From JAHIKV01 sp963733145 (GTDB taxonomy: Bacteria; Planctomycetota; Planctomycetia; Pirellulales; Thermoguttaceae), in NCBI GenBank assembly GCA_963733145.1, contig CAVTCJ010000020.1, positions 1 through 64,000 on the forward strand: a stretch of DNA of 64,000 nt. The letters run 5' to 3'. Each line of letters begins with the position of its first letter. Position 1 is the stretch's first letter. The notes under the pieces are model-generated. The model was not told the DNA's origin, did not search any database, and saw only the letters and a program-made list of their open reading frames with translations. A program made the position numbers and the translations under genes. This document shows positions 34,401-47,322 of this stretch, one piece after another.

Positions 34401-37400
34401 CGCGCACGTACGCCGATGCGTTGGACTCCGCCACGGGCACCCAGGCCGCTTCGACCTCGTACGTGCCTCCGGCGGTCCGTGCCACCAAGTACACCGAGTC
34501 GGGCGACCAGAACCAGGTCAACGACCAGGGCCAGATCATCATCGAGAACTCGACGATCACGCATTCTTCCCAGGTCGGCATTTACGTCTCGGCCACCGCG
34601 GACAGCGTCGGGAGCGTTGTGACTCCCAAGCCCGGCCCGACTGCTCCGCTGGCGTTGGTCAACAACTGCGCACGAAGTGCCCGGCGTAGTCATTGAAAAC
34701 AACGTCGTGGCCTACTCCGGCAACATCGGCATCCGGATCAGCGGAGACCTTCCCGTCGCCGGAGAATCCATCGGTTCGGTGCAGATCGCGCGGATCGTCA
34801 ACAATACGGTCTACGGCGGACAAACGGGAATCAGCGTGGTCAACAACGCCAGCGCGACGATCCTGAACAACGTCGTCGCCAACACGCAAACCGGCATCTC
34901 GGTTGACTCCACGTCGCTCTCCACGGTGGTAGGCACCACCGCCTATGCCGGCAACACGACCAACCTGACCGGCGTCGGCGACACGTTCCCCATCTACATC
35001 GCCGGCGAACGAACCGCTGTTCGTCGACGCCGCCGACGGGCAATTTCTACCCCGCCGCCGGCTCGCGGATCATCGACAGCTCGCTCGATTCCTTGCAGGA
35101 CCGGGCCAACATGGTCACCGTGAAGAACCCGCTGGGGTTGCCGCAGTCGCCCATTCTGGTCTCCCTCGACCGACGTCCTTGGCCAGTTGCGGATGGACGA
35201 TCCGAGCGTTTCGCCGCCGTTCGGTTTCGGCCAGAACACCTATAAGGACCGCGGCGCCATCGACCGCGTCGATTTCGACGGCCCCACCGGCTTTCTGTTC
35301 GCTCCGGTGGACAACGACGCCGCCGGCATCGACCGCAACCCGGCGGCCTTCGAGGTCACGGTGGCCGTCGTCGGCGATCAGACCTATCCCGAGTTCATCA
35401 TCCACTTGCAGGACGAGGGCGCGCGGATCGCCGACTACACCGTCACCGCCGACACCGTGCGGGTCACGCGCGACGGTCGGGAATTGACCGAAGGCCGCGA
35501 CTACACTTTCAACTATCAAGACAACAGCGACCAGATCGTACTGAGTTCGGCCGGCGGGGCCTGGGCGCCCGGCAGCACCTACGTCGTCTACCTTGGCGAC
35601 GGCATCCGCGACCTGGCCGACAACCCGGTCCAACCGAACCACGCCGACGACACGACCAGCTTCATCATCCAGTTGATCGGCTACGACTTCGGCGACGCGC
35701 CGATGGCCGACACCTATTTGCCCAACGGCGCCCGGCACATCGTCAACCCGGACGTGCATCTCGGCTCGCGGATCGACAGCGAAGCCACTCCGCAGGTGAA
35801 CACGCTCGCCACGGCCGACGCCTACGACGACGGCGTGAACTTCCTCGACGGCGACGAAGGCGATTACGTGATCAGCCGGGCCGGCGAGACTAAGACCATC
35901 GAGGTCACCGCCTCCGTCGCAGGCGTGCTGGACGCCTGGATCGACTGGGACCGGAGCGGCGTCTGGGACCCCGGTGAGAAGCTGGCCTTCCGCGACGCGG
36001 ACGGCAACGCCGTGACGGTCCTCCAGGCCGGCGTCAACGAGTTGGTCTTCGACGTGCCGGCCGGCTTGGCCGACTCCGGCGATTTCAGCACCTACGCCCG
36101 CTTCCGTTTTTCCACGACCGGGAAGCTGTCCGACGGCTCGCCCATGCTGCCCACCGGCGAGGCATCCGACGGCGAGGTGGAGGACTACCGGATTACGGTC
36201 ATCGGGACGCCGACCGACTGGGGCGACGCGCCGGAACCATATCCCACCCTGGCGGCCGACGACGGCGCATCTCACGCCATCTCGCCGGATGCCCTGTACC
36301 TCGGCCAGACGGTCACCTTAGACCTCGAACCGCACCCCAACCTCACCGCCACCGGCGACAAGTTGGGCGACGACGGTTTCGATTTCGCCGCGGTTTCGCT
36401 GGTTCAGGGCCGGGACACGGAAGTTTCCTTCCAGGTCGTCAACGACACCGGGGCGCCGGCCTACCTGAACGCCTGGATCGACTTCAACGCCGACGGCGAC
36501 TGGGCGGACGCCGGCGAGCGGATCGCCGCCGATCTGGCGGTCGAGCCGGGGGAGAACACCTTGACCATCAGCGTGCCGGTGAACGCCGCGATCGGCGCGA
36601 CGTTCGCCCGCTTCCGCTTGAGCACCGAACAGGGCCTCTCCTTCACCGGACCCGCGTCGGACGGCGAAGTGGAAGACTATCAAGTGACCATTCTGCCGAC
36701 GCCCGGTCAAATCCAGGGCACCGTTTGGAACGACCTGGACGGCAACGGAATTCATGGAAGCGCCGAGCCCGGCCTTGAAGGCTGGGAGATCTACATCGAC
36801 GCCAACGGCAACGAAGCGTGGGACGACGGCGAACGGTGGACCACCTCCGACGCCAACGGGGCCTACGTCTTCGACGAGCTCTCGCCGGGCGATTACAACA
36901 TTAGAGAAGTACTCACGGACGGCTGGCAGCAGACCGGGACCGAGTCCTACCACGTCACCGTCGGCCCCGGCGAGGTTCTGCCGACGAAGGACTTCCTCAA
37001 CCAGGACATCGCGCCGCCCGAGATCAACTCGATCCTGCGCAACGACGCTAATCCAAGCAACGCCGCGGAGGTGACTTATACGGTGACCTTCAGTGAAGAC
37101 GTGACGGGCGTCGACGTGAGCGACTTCAACCCCGTCATCGTCAACGGCGACTTGACCGGCTGGGAAATCAGCGGCATTGCCGGCAGCGGCGCCGAGTATA
37201 CCCTCACTGTGACCACGGGCGAAGGCGAGGGCACTTTGCGGGTGGACTTGGTCAACGACCTATCCATCAAGGACCTCTCCGGCCACAGCTTGAGTCATCC
37301 GGCCGTGGGCGACACGTTCCATAGTCAGACCTACCAGATCGACCGCTCCTCGCCCAAGGTCCTCTCCATCGTCCGGGACGGCGCGACCCTGACCAACGCC

Positions 37401-40400
37401 GCGACGGTCTCCTACACTGTGACCTTTAGCGAGGACGTGGCGGGCGTGGACGCGAGCGATTTCGACCTGACGATCGGCGGCGGCCTGACCGGCGCGGCGA
37501 TCGAAACAGATGTCTCCGGGGAAGGCGCCGTTTACACCGTCACCGTAACCACCGGCACGGGCAACGGCTCGCTGGCCCTGAAGCTGGTCGACGACGATTC
37601 GATCCATGACATCGCCGGCAACGCGCTGGTCGGCGACGGCGTCGACGACGGCAGCCTCACCGGCCCCGCCTACGACGTCGACCATACGGTTCCGACCGTG
37701 GTCTCGATCTTCCGGGCGGGCGCGGATCCCACCAACGTCACGAATCTCGTGTTCATCGTGACCTTCAGTGAGGACGTGCAGGGCGTAGATAAAACCGATT
37801 TCACCCTTGCCTCGACGTTGACCGGCTCCTCGCTGGACAACGACAGCGTTGTCGGCAGCGGCAGCACCTACACGGTCACTGTCCGCTCCGGGGCCGGCGA
37901 CACGGGCACCGTCGGCTTGAACCTCTCCGACAACGATTCGATTCACGATCTGGCCGGAAACAAGCTGGGCGGCGACGGCGCCGACAACGGCGACCGCACC
38001 GGCGAGTTCTACACCATCAATCGGACCAGTCCCACGGCCCTGCTGCTGTCGAACGATCGGGTCGTCGAACATCTGCCCATCAACACCGTCGTCGGGGCAC
38101 TGTCCAGCACCGGACCGCACTCCGGGGCTTACACCTACGCCCTGGTCTCCGGCGAGGGAGACGCCGACAACGGCAGCTTCCGCATCATCGGCGACACGCT
38201 GCGGACCACGGCCGTCTTCGACTACGCCGGCGAAGAGCGCGTACAGCGTCCGCATCCGCACCACCGATTCGGCCGGTTTCACCAGGGAAGAGGAATTCAC
38301 CATCTCCGTGGTTCCGCAAGCGAACGCACTCACCGTCGGCAACCTGGTATGGAAGGACGATGGCGACGGCGTCCAGGAAAGCGGCGAGCCGGGCGTTCCC
38401 GGCACGACCGTGACCATCTTCTGTTCGCCCACCGGAGTCGTCGGCGGCGCCAACGACTACACCTATGGGCAAGCCGTCACCGACTCGGCCGGGCACTACA
38501 CGCTGGACAGCCTCCTCTCCGGCTTGAAATACTACCTGGTGTTCCGCTCGCCGACCGGCTACACGTTCACTACGGCCAATTTCGGCGACGACGCCTTGGA
38601 CAGCGACGCCGTCGCCTCCGGGGACGAACTCCGGCACGACCGCCTTGTTCACGCTCACCGCGAACACCAACGACCTCGACGCCGGGCTGCTCGGCACGCC
38701 GGCCGCCTACGACTTCGCCATCCCCGACGGCGCCTCCGGCGACGACGTCGGCCAAGCCGTGGCGACCGACGACCAGGGCAACGTCTACATGGTCGGCTCC
38801 TTCAGCGGCACGGTCGACTTCGATCCGGGCGTGGGCGAGTACAAGCTCACCTCGGCCGGCGGCATGGACGCCTTCGTGGCCAAGTACGCTTCCTCCGGTG
38901 CGCTCCTCTGGGCCCGCGCCATCGGCGGCAATCGCGACGATTCCGCTATGAGCGTAAGTGTGGGGCCGGACGGATTCATCTCGGTCGCCGGCAGCTTCCA
39001 GGATACCGCCGACTTCCTCTCCGGCCCGGCCGAGTACAAGCTCACCGCCGCCGGCGGCAAGGACGCCTTCGTCATGAAGCTCGATTCGCTCGGCGGGCTG
39101 GTTTGGGCCCGGAACCTGGGCGGCGCCGGCGATGAGGTCGCCAACGACGTCGCCGTCGGCAGCGACGGCAGCATGTACTCCATCGGCTACTTTCGCCACC
39201 ACCGTCACCGGCACGAACGTCGATTTCGATCCCGGCGCGGGCGTCTACAACCTCACCAGCATCGGGCCGAAGGACGTCTTCGTCTCGAAATTGGACGCCG
39301 ACGGCAACTTCGTCTGGGCCAAGCGCGTGGGTGGAACCGGTTGGTCGCAAGGGATGACCATCGGCTCGGGGATCGCGGTGGCCGCCGACGGCAGCGTCTA
39401 CACCACCGGCAGCTTCCAGGGCATCGCCGATTTCGATCCCGGCGCGAACCAGTTCACCCTCACTTGCCAGGGCGACACCGACGCTTTCCTCTCCAAGTTG
39501 ACCTCCGACGGCCAGTTCGTCTGGGCCAAGCGAATTGGCAACTCGACGGAGGACTACGGCGCCGATCTGGCCGTTTCCCGTCTCGACGGGTCGGTCTATC
39601 TCACCGGCGGCTTCCAGGGCGTGGTCGATTTTGATCCCGGCTCCGCAATCTTCAACCTCGACAGCGGAAGCAACCGCCTCCTCTTCGCCGCCAAGTTTAC
39701 CTCCGCCGGCCAGTTCGTCTGGGCCGACGGCTTCGGCGGAAACGGCTGGAACCTCGCCGGAGACATCGCGCTGGACGCCGCCGGAAACGCCTACGTCACG
39801 GGCGGCTTCTGGGGAATCGCCTCCTTCGACACCGGCGCCGGCACCTACACCATCAGCAGCCTCGGCGAAAAGGACGCCTTCGTCCTGAAACTGAACTCCG
39901 CCGGCGGATTCGTCTGGGCGGCACGCTCCGGCGGCACGGGCGACGACAGCGGCAACGGCATCGCCGTATCGACGTCCGGGGCCATCTACACGACCGGATA
40001 CTTCACCGGCACCGCCGACTTCGATCCCAGTTCGGCGCTCTATCAATCTGACCAGCGCGGGCGGGCGGGACGCCTTCCTCGCCAAATACATGCCCCTTTC
40101 GGTAGCGGTCACCCAAGGCCCGGCTCAGACCGACCCGGCCTCCGCCGGTCCGATCGCGTTCCGCGCGGTGTTCACCGTCCCGGTCAACGATTTCGACTCC
40201 GGCGACGTGATCCTCGGCGGCACCGCCCCCGGGGCCTTCGTCCAATCGGTGAGCCCGGTCGCCGGCACGAACGGCACGACCTATGACATCCTCGTGTCCG
40301 GCATGATCGGCGACGGCACAGTGACCGTCTCGATCCCCGCCGGAGCGGCGCATGATCTGAACGGCAGCGGCAACGAGGAGTCTATCTCGACCGACAATTC

Positions 40401-42836
40401 CGTCACCTACGACGCGACCCGTCCGGCAGTGGCGATCATTCAGGCCGCCGGCCAGGCCGACCCGACCAATGCGGGGACGATCAACTTCACCGTCGTCTTC
40501 TCCGAGGCGGTCACCGGCTTCGCCGCCGAAGACTTGGACTTCAGCGGCGGCACGGCGCCCGGAACCCTGACGGCTATCGTCAGCGGCAGCGGCACGACCT
40601 ACAACGTGGCCGTCAGCGGCATGACCGGCGACGGGACCGTGGTGGCGAACGTCGCCGCCGGCGCGGCCCACGACGCGGCGGGCAACCTCAGCACGGCCGC
40701 CACCTTCACCGACAATTCCGTCACCTACGACGTTACCGCGCCGACCGTGACGGTCGCTCGCGCCGCCGGACAAGCGGACCATACGTCCTCCTCGCCGATC
40801 AACTTCACGGTTGTCTTCTCCGAGGCGGTCTTTGGTTTCACCACTGGAGACGTCGTCCTGACCGGCGGCACGGCGCCCGGAACCCTGACGGCTATCGTCA
40901 GCGGCAGCGGCACGACCTACAACGTGGCCGTCAGCGGCATGACCGGCGACGGCACGGTGACGGCGGGCATCGCCGCCGGCGTCGCCCAAGACGCGGCAGG
41001 CAACGCCAACACCGCTTCCACCGGCACGGACAACTCCGTCGCGTATACCTATTCCGCTCCGGTGACGCCGTTGACGGTGACGATCAACCAGAAGACCGGC
41101 CAAGACGATCCGGCCACCGCCGGCCCGATCAACTTCACGGTGGTCTTCTCTGCGGCGGTCACCGACTTCGCCGCCGGGGACGTGACCCTGAGCGGCACGG
41201 CGCCCGGAACCTTGTCGGCCATCGTTACCGGCAGCGGCACGACCTACAACGTGGCCGTCTCCGGCATGACCGGCAGCGGAACCGTAATCGCCTCGATCGC
41301 CGCCGGAAGGGCCCAAAATTTCGTTGGGCACCCCGAACCAGGCCTCGACCAGCACCGACAACGTCGTGACGTACAATGCTCCCGTCACCGGGCCGCAGAT
41401 CACCAACGTGGTCGTCACCGAAGCCGGAACCGGCAGCGACCACGACAACGTTATGGAATCGACCGACCGGCTGTTGATCACCTGGGGCGAATCCGGGTCC
41501 GCGGCCATTACCTCCCGGTCGCTCAAGATCGACGGCAAGCTGGTCTCCGGCGTCGGCCATTCGAGCGCCTCGAGCAGCTACTGCCTCTTCGGACCGCTTG
41601 CGGCGGGGAACCACAAATACACCATCGAACTGACCGACGTCAACGGCGGTTACGTCAAGTATGAGCAACCCTTCGATGTCACCGCCGCTCCCGTCCCCCC
41701 CGGCCCTCCGGTGATTGCCAAGATGGTCGTCACCGAGGCCGTCTCGGGCAGCGACCACGACGGCGTTCTGGAAACATCCGACAGGGTGCTCGTCACCTGG
41801 AACGTGGTCACGTCCGCGGGCGTTGCCAGCCGCTCCATTAAGATCAACGGCACGTCCGTCGTCCCTGCTATCGGCGGTCCGAACGCCGCCGGCGACTACT
41901 ACGCCTCCTTCGGGCCGTTAGCGGCGGGAACCTACACCTTTACGATCGATGTCACCGACACCGGCGGACTGACCAATTCGCAGACCGGCCAGTTTATCGT
42001 GGTCGGTGCATCCGCCGCTCCCATCGTCTCCCATATAGTCGTCACAGAAGCCGTTTCAGGCAGCAATCACAACGGCGGGCTGGATACGGCCGACAGGGTG
42101 CTCATCACTTGGAACGCCTCCAGCACGGCGGGAATTGCCGGCCAATCGATGACAGTCGACAATAAGTCCGTTTCCTCGATCGGCGGTCCAAATGCCACCG
42201 CTGATTACTACTCCGCCTTCGGCCCGTTGGGGGCAGGAAAACATTCTTATACGATCAAGAGCACCGACAACGCCGGACGATCTACCAGCCTTACCGGCAC
42301 CTTCCAAGTCGTGGCCGCGCTGACCATCGCGGCCGACGCCCCGCCTTCCGCTCCCGCCCCCTCTATCAGTCAAGCGGACCTCGGGTCCATCGTGACCGAG
42401 GCCATTCAGCGAATTGAAGGAACCTATGGCCCCGGCGCCGCGGCCGCACTGGCCGGCGTCTCCGTCGAAGTGACCAACCTGCCCGGCAAGCTGCTCGGCG
42501 CCGAGGCCGACGGCAGAATCCTCATCGACGACGACGCGGCCGGTTACGGCTGGTTCGTCGATCCGACCCCGCACCAGGACGAAGAGTTCGCCATCTCGGT
42601 CCGAGAGGAGTTGACGGCCGTGCAGGGCACGGCCGCCGTCGGCCGCGCCGACCTGCTGACTGCCGTGATGCACGAAATGGGCCACGCCCTCGGTTTCGAG
42701 CACTGCGACGACGGGCTCATGGCCGAAACCCTCTCGCCCGGTGTCCGCAGTCTGCCCAACGAAGCGAGCGCCGCTGGACCAAGTCTTCGCCTCGTTCCAC
42801 GACAAGGACGACGCCGACGGCTTGAATTGGCTGTAG
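19458..42836 (+). CDS. Giant secreted multidomain surface protein (about 7,800 residues), many frameshifts
   Basis: The start ATG 19458 has AGGGAG three bases upstream. A basic N-terminus precedes the planctomycete-type motif LEQFEERTLLS. Order of modules: BNR/Asp-box propeller (TTNGGQTW repeats, 19.6-21.9 kb), Ig-like strands, HEIMH (23361), pre-peptidase C-terminal (PPC) domains (~23.5 and ~26.8 kb), beta-helix segments, a run of TFTI-D-TFEFD repeats (24.1-31.9 kb), an IdeS-like domain (~32.1-32.7 kb), a leishmanolysin-like metalloprotease (~33.7-34.3 kb), more beta-helix, two GEVED domains (ending GEVEDYRITV and GEVEDYQVTI), SdrD-like and Ig-like modules, a cadherin-like module (38.0-38.3 kb), SBBP-type propeller repeats (38.7-40.1 kb), more Ig-like repeats and a C-terminal metzincin motif. 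About 25 single-base shifts (23 are +1) interrupt it, but protein similarity continues through all of them. The likely role is an exported adhesive or proteolytic surface protein. Confidence 0.85.
19608..21896 (+). other. Domain: BNR/Asp-box propeller of the giant protein
   Basis: Repeated Asp-box-type turns (TTNGGQTW, SNNGGATFTQ, STNQGQTWVK, TADKGVTWTQ) and hydrophobic strands of VPS10/sialidase-like propellers directly follow the N-terminal motif. The domain is interrupted by one +1 shift near 19999, joining QTWTP to IDGGGLLTGKNC. Confidence 0.75.
23340..23420 (+). other. Domain: first HExxH motif in the giant protein
   Basis: HEIMH is encoded at 23361-23375 within MQVAMHEIMHLLYAMHSYELP, preceded by a FYDYGNSEY-like strand. 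It could be a zinc-protease helix, but I could not identify a third ligand with confidence. Confidence 0.5.
32070..32745 (+). other. Domain: IdeS/Mac (C66)-like, catalytic Cys replaced by Ser
   Basis: The segment QDDNMSWAAAASNVLEW aligns with the DDNLLCGAATAGNML-type nucleophile region of streptococcal IdeS. EVHELTAWGFDYDATGNYLG with IYVTDS matches its NHVINLWGADFDSNGNL with IYVTDSD His/Asp region (these comparison motifs are quoted from memory). The nucleophile position is Ser (TCC, 32175-32177). The His is kept (CAT, 32525-32527). As read, it would be a pseudoprotease or use Ser. TGC to TCC is a single-base change. Confidence 0.65.
33660..34312 (+). other. Domain: leishmanolysin-like metalloprotease in the giant protein
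   Basis: FNITLQFDGGLTASQQAIFE opens the domain. The zinc helix HEMGHSLGFGTIW (33994 onward) and a downstream MTGWINSGVNPLSRITAASM stretch follow the M8-like layout common in planctomycete and cyanobacterial secreted proteins. All motif residues are intact. Confidence 0.75.
42360..42836 (+). other. Domain: C-terminal metzincin-like motif
   Basis: VMHEMGHALGFEHCDDGLMAET (42668-42733) contains HExxHxxxFxH and a Met turn (GLM), the metzincin signature. The extreme C-terminus, after a +1 shift at 42773, reads AALDQVFASFHDKDDADGLNWL and stops at TAG 42834. Confidence 0.7.
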
Positions 42837-43010
42837 GGTAAACAAATCGCCGTGGCTCCGATGCCTTATGGAATCGGGGGCTGCGCCGTCGGTTTCATTC
42901 GCCGGCCAGGATTGGCGTCACCGCTCCCTACCCCAAGTTACGAAGCAGTCGGTGATTCGGCGGCGGTTCTTGCGAGAAAAGTGACGTAAGGGCCGGCGAA
43001 TCAATAAGTG

Positions 43011-43054
43011 GGGGACCGTCCCAATTTTCGTTCGACGAAAATGGGACTGTCCCC
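43011..43054. repeat. Short palindrome, GGGGACTGTCCC family
   Basis: GGGGACCGTCCCAATTTTCG (43011-43030) pairs with CGAAAATGGGACTGTCCCC (43036-43054) around a 5-bp loop. It is preceded by GGCGAATCAATAA, the same short sequence that borders the outer arm at 933-945. Confidence 0.75.
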
Positions 43055-43177
43055 TTCTGAAATGCGCGGACAGTCGGCGGCGAAAAGTCGATGTAGTGGA
43101 AATTCCGAGGCGGCCGAGCTTGCCAAATCTCGCCCTGAAGACGATCCTGAAGCTCATTACTGGGCGAGGGATCGGCC

Positions 43178-43560
43178 GTGTTTTTGCGACGCTACGAACG
43201 ACGTTCGGGAAGAGGCAAGCGAACCTGCTGGGCGCCCGCCGAGTCGATTCGCACCCAAAAAGGTTCGCGGCAACGAATCGTCGCCTACCTGGGCGAATTG
43301 GCCGCCAGCGAACGGTCCGGCTGGGCGCAACTCGGCCGCAACTTTTCGGGAAAGCAACGGCCGCAGCCCGCGCTTTTCGATCCGCCCCACTACGACGAAC
43401 CGACGAACGACTCACGCGACGGGCGGCCTGACTGCCTGCAAGTCTGCATCATGGTGAGCAAGGAAAACCTCAAGTTTTTGCGGCGCCGGCAGGGCCAATA
43501 CATCGTGGGCACGCCGAAGGCGATGTCCTGGGCTGGGAGAGCGACCGCCCCTTCGGGGCA
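43178..43560 (+). pseudogene. Remnant of an IS1634/IS4-type DDE transposase
   Basis: The frame begins MFLRRYERRSGRGKRTCWAP, continues RTQKGSRQRIVAYLGELAAS and ALFDPPHYDEP, then RDGRPDCLQVCI, then jumps directly to MVSKENLKFLRRRQGQYIVGTPKAM. In complete transposases of this type these last two blocks are separated by ~45 residues carrying catalytic positions, so there is an internal deletion, and the C-terminal half is missing. No inverted repeats were found. The surrounding ~880 bases between the giant gene and alaS hold no other gene. Confidence 0.65.
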
Positions 43561-43721
43561 ACAAACCATCAGCAATCTGCGGCTCATAGGATGCAAAAAA
43601 CCTCACAGTAGAGTGCGGAATGCACCCTCGGATTAGCGCACCTGGTTCCCCCGCTTTTCTCCGCCGCGCGGGACGGATATGATGTAAGGCTTGTTTCACT
43701 ACGGATTTACACCGAATAGCC

Positions 43722-46342
<2,621 letters not shown>

Positions 46343-46345
<3 letters not shown>

Positions 46346-46454
46346 TGCTCTGTCAGTCGTGCTTTGATGTGTAGCACAGCCGCCCTCGGCTGTACGAACT
46401 GCCCTGTACAGCCGAGGGCGGCTGTGCTACATGGGATCGCTAGACAGAGCGCTA
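46343..46454. repeat. Nested palindrome overlapping the alaS stop codon
   Basis: The outer arms TAGTGCTCTGTC (46343-46354) and GACAGAGCGCTA (46443-46454) enclose GTAGCACAGCCGCCCTCGGC...GCCGAGGGCGGCTGTGCTAC (46371-46430). The first three bases of the outer arm are the alaS TAG. The inner core recurs at 56272-56370. A terminator role is plausible. Confidence 0.85.
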
Positions 46455-46507
46455 GTCGTTTGGCCGTTGAACTTTTGACAGCACCATGCAACGGTCGCGG
46501 CTTTATG

Positions 46508-46538
46508 TTGTGCCAATTCCTGCCATTCCGGCTATACT
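46508..46538 (+). promoter_or_regulatory. Possible promoter of the parD-like pair
   Basis: TTGTGC (46508-46513) and TATACT (46533-46538) lie 19 bp apart, just upstream of the AGGAGG at 46545-46550. The spacing is longer than optimal and this is only a sequence match. Confidence 0.3.
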
Positions 46539-46560
46539 TCCAATAGGAGGTATCCCACAC

Positions 46561-46833
46561 ATGACTACGCTGAACATCTCTTTGCCAGATTCGATGCGGG
46601 CGTATATCGACCAGAAGGTATCCGAAGGCGGCTACAGCACGGCCAGTGAATATATCCGCCAACTGGTCCGCGAGGATCAGAAGGAGGCCGCCCAGGAGCG
46701 GCTGGAACTGTTGTTGATGGAAGGGATCGAATCGGGCGAACGAATCGAAGGATCACATGAATACTGGGATAAATTGAGACGCCGCGTTCAGCAACGCCGG
46801 GAAGATACTGTTGACGCTGATTTGAAAATATAA
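46561..46833 (+). CDS. ParD-family ribbon-helix-helix antitoxin
   Basis: A 90-residue protein. The N-terminal MTTLNISLPDSMRAYIDQKV strand and SEGGYSTASEYIRQLVREDQ helices form the ParD/CopG-type DNA-binding fold. The C-terminal charged helix normally wraps the toxin. AGGAGG (46545-46550) fixes ATG 46561. In this family the gene usually precedes parE. Here its TAA overlaps by one base the ATG of a DUF2442-type gene instead. As with other RHH antitoxins it may repress its own promoter. Confidence 0.85.
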   Translation: MTTLNISLPDSMRAYIDQKVSEGGYSTASEYIRQLVREDQKEAAQERLELLLMEGIESGERIEGSHEYWDKLRRRVQQRREDTVDADLKI

Positions 46834-47114
46834 TGAACAACTCCATCGCTGATTCCGCTGTTTCGACAGAACCGACCGCTCTGCGGGCATGGGTGGAAGG
46901 CCGCATGGTGTTTTTGGAGTTGACCGATGGGCGGATCGTCGGCTTTCCGGCCCATCGTTTCATTCGACTCCACGACGCCACCGCGGAGCAGTTGCAGAAA
47001 GTGACTTTGGAACTGGACGGATATGCCCTTCGCTGGGAGGAGTTGGACGAGGATATTACCGTGCCAGACATCGTCGCCGGCCGTTTCCAACTCCCGCTCG
47101 AACCATCTGCCTAA
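46833..47114 (+). CDS. DUF2442-type small protein
   Basis: 93 residues. ALRAWVEGRMVFLELTDGRIVGFPAHRFIRL, then LDGYALRWEELDEDITVPDIVAGR, is the DUF2442 pattern (a small beta-rich domain whose C-terminus reads 'W-x-x-L-D-E-D-I-x-V'). Such proteins commonly pair with DUF4160 proteins and are suspected toxin-antitoxin components. No ParE-like toxin is present, and coupling of start and stop with the ParD-like gene implies co-translation. Confidence 0.8.
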   Translation: MNNSIADSAVSTEPTALRAWVEGRMVFLELTDGRIVGFPAHRFIRLHDATAEQLQKVTLELDGYALRWEELDEDITVPDIVAGRFQLPLEPSA

Positions 47115-47199
47115 AGCATCGCTAAACACGCGCCCCCTCCCCACAGGTGGGTCCTGTGGCAAACGGCCGCAGATCGACTACAATGAATGGTTGGTCATC

Positions 47200-47285
47200 A
47201 TTTAGCCCCGGGTGAACACACCCGGGGCGGAGCGGCGGCAAGTCGGGCCGCCCCTCCCCGCCGTGTATTCACGGCGGGCTAAATG
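47200..47285. repeat. Palindrome, TTTAGCCCC family
   Basis: ATTTAGCCCCGGGTGAACAC (47200 onward) pairs with GTGTATTCACGGCGGGCTAA, ending at 47285, around inner GGGGCGG/CCGCCCC-type arms. Related copies lie at 56398-56479 and 61303-61380. Confidence 0.75.
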
Positions 47286-47322
47286 ATACGGCAGTCTATA
47301 TGGTTCCGAAGGAGTGTTTCTA

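Noticed and set aside
19458..42836. Programmed +1 ribosomal frameshifting in the giant gene
   Set aside because: Sites share no slippery heptamer, stop codon or shared downstream structure, and -1 events also occur. Kept only as an open question under findings.
47115..47322. FMN riboswitch in front of ribBA
   Set aside because: The leader contains a TTTAGCCCC palindrome and no recognisable RFN-type conserved segments.
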